The translations under genes and the position numbers were made by a program. The notes under the pieces are model-generated. The model had not been told where the DNA came from. It worked only from the letters and a program-made list of their open reading frames with translations, and ran no database searches. Below, piece after piece: positions 6,528-7,516 of a stretch of DNA of 7,516 nt. The DNA comes from an uncultured Bacteroidales bacterium (lineage in GTDB: Bacteria; Bacteroidota; Bacteroidia; Bacteroidales; UBA932). The stretch is from NCBI GenBank assembly GCA_946184255.1, contig CAMHFA010000046.1:1-7516 (forward strand), given 5' to 3'. Positions within the stretch are counted from its first letter, which is position 1. Every line of letters starts with the position of its first letter.

Positions 6528-7516
6528 TATGCCTGGACGAAGGCTACGATCTCACCCTTGGCGACTTTATCGCCCTGTTTGCCGAGAACAGCCACGACAC
6601 GTCCGTCAATGGCAGGAACGATCTCCTCCATTCCATAATATGTCTGGACAAAGCCCATTCCTTCCCCGGCTTTGACAGCTGTACCAGCCACCGGTGCTGC
6701 GGAATCGTCCTCCACGTCAACTTGCCAGAGCAACTGACCCTTGACGGGAGCCTGGACAGGCACGGCGTTGGGATAGCGCCTGGTATAATCCTCGACATCG
6801 AACTTGGGCATCTCCACCACAGGGCGGGTAACCACTATCGGAGCGCCGGCCTTTTTACGGAAGTCCTCGAGTTCCTTGTTGAAACGCTCCTTGGCGATAC
6901 CGCTCTTGTAGTCACGGTACTGACGCTCGTGCATTGCAAGTTCAAAGAGTTCCTCATCATCCTCGCCATAGTCCCATCCTTCCTCATCCATCATCTTCCT
7001 GAACTTAGGCAGCTCGTCAGGATAATTATCCTGAGGGTCTCCGGTGGAGAATTCCAGCCCTTTCTCCTTAGCCAACTCGATGACTTCGGGAGCAAGGGGT
7101 CCGGGAAGCTGACCCATGTTGCCCAGGATCATTCCCCAGGTGTCCTTGTCGATGGTGGTCCAGCGAGGCTTGTCGTTAAGCATGTTGAACAGGTTCATCA
7201 GTGCGGTGTTCTTCACGTACTGGCTGAAAGGAGTCACGAGAGGCGGGTAGCCAAGGCGCGGCCACACGTATTCAACCTCTTGGAACAGCTTGACCATCAG
7301 GGTGTCGAGGCTCATCTCCGGACGGCCATGAGACCTCTGGGCAGCATTAATGGCGCCCTGGAATCCCTTCAGGTCGGCCATCATCGATCCCATCATTCCA
7401 CCTGGAAGGCCACAACCTACAAGCAGGGAACTCATCTGGGAATTGGTCGGATTTATCCAGTAACCCAGGAAGTCGTCAATGAACTTCTGGGTCAGGCGGC
7501 GGACCTCCATGTATGC
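6527..7516 (-). CDS. Oxaloacetate decarboxylase alpha / pyruvate carboxylase subunit B-type protein, C-terminal part
   Basis: This is the 3' part of a gene whose start lies beyond the window; the frame stays open to the edge (Ala-Tyr before the first visible Met at 7510). Positions below count from that Met, 327 residues to the TAA stop. The first 220 or so match the conserved C-terminal carboxyltransferase region: GLPGGMMGSM (34-43), WPRLGYPPLVTPFSQYVKN (83-101), QLPGPLAPEVIELA (134-147) and DDEELFELAMH (184-194). These enzymes move CO2 between biotin and pyruvate/oxaloacetate; the TIM-barrel active site is off-window. After a linker, residues about 250-327 resemble a biotinyl/lipoyl carrier domain (VQAPVKGQLLWQV, EIVPAIDGRVVAVLGKQGDKV), but the usual AMKM region reads TYYGMEE and no lysine occurs between 281 and 310. 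Biotin is therefore probably carried by another protein. A methylmalonyl-CoA or related decarboxylase role is possible. Confidence 0.88.
   Translation of the reverse strand, partial: AYMEVRRLTQKFIDDFLGYWINPTNSQMSSLLVGCGLPGGMMGSMMADLKGFQGAINAAQRSHGRPEMSLDTLMVKLFQEVEYVWPRLGYPPLVTPFSQYVKNTALMNLFNMLNDKPRWTTIDKDTWGMILGNMGQLPGPLAPEVIELAKEKGLEFSTGDPQDNYPDELPKFRKMMDEEGWDYGEDDEELFELAMHERQYRDYKSGIAKERFNKELEDFRKKAGAPIVVTRPVVEMPKFDVEDYTRRYPNAVPVQAPVKGQLLWQVDVEDDSAAPVAGTAVKAGEGMGFVQTYYGMEEIVPAIDGRVVAVLGKQGDKVAKGEIVAFVQA

Noticed and set aside
7508..7510. ATG at 7510 as the real start of the carboxylase-type gene
   Set aside because: The frame stays open to the window edge, and the residues after it match the middle of the family's C-terminal region, so the carboxyltransferase barrel must be encoded upstream.

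Overview
The window reads as a stretch of a Bacteroidetes chromosome, most likely Bacteroidales. The evidence is the long LeuRS with extra insertions, the style of the decarboxylase/carboxylase subunit, a stand-alone SPOR lipoprotein and a TonB C-terminal domain on a periplasmic protein. Base composition is moderate and even throughout. I see no insertion sequence, prophage, CRISPR array, tRNA or rRNA. The lineage is an inference from protein style, not from a search.

All six genes lie on the minus strand, so transcription runs from position 7516 down to 1. In that order they are: (1) the C-terminal part of an oxaloacetate decarboxylase alpha / pyruvate carboxylase subunit B-type protein, cut by the window edge; (2) a small SPOR-domain lipoprotein; (3) an exported M28-peptidase-like protein with a TonB C-terminal domain; (4) leucyl-tRNA synthetase (leuS); (5) and (6) two tandem YitT-family membrane proteins. 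The junctions are very tight: a 1-base TAATG overlap, a 4-base ATGA overlap, gaps of 19 and 8 bases, then a 32-base overlap. A rho-independent terminator ends the array at about 32..2. This looks like one transcription unit that mixes carboxylate metabolism, envelope, translation and membrane genes. No stretch over 300 bases lacks a gene.

Three points deserve attention. The M28-like protein has the family fold motifs but has lost three of the five expected zinc ligands and the catalytic glutamate, so it looks like a pseudopeptidase, and it is fused to a TonB C-terminal domain. It is translationally coupled to the SPOR lipoprotein, which suggests a two-protein envelope module. The carboxylase subunit ends in a biotinyl-type domain with no lysine where biotin would be attached. 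The tandem yitT pair and leuS look intact and ordinary for the phylum.
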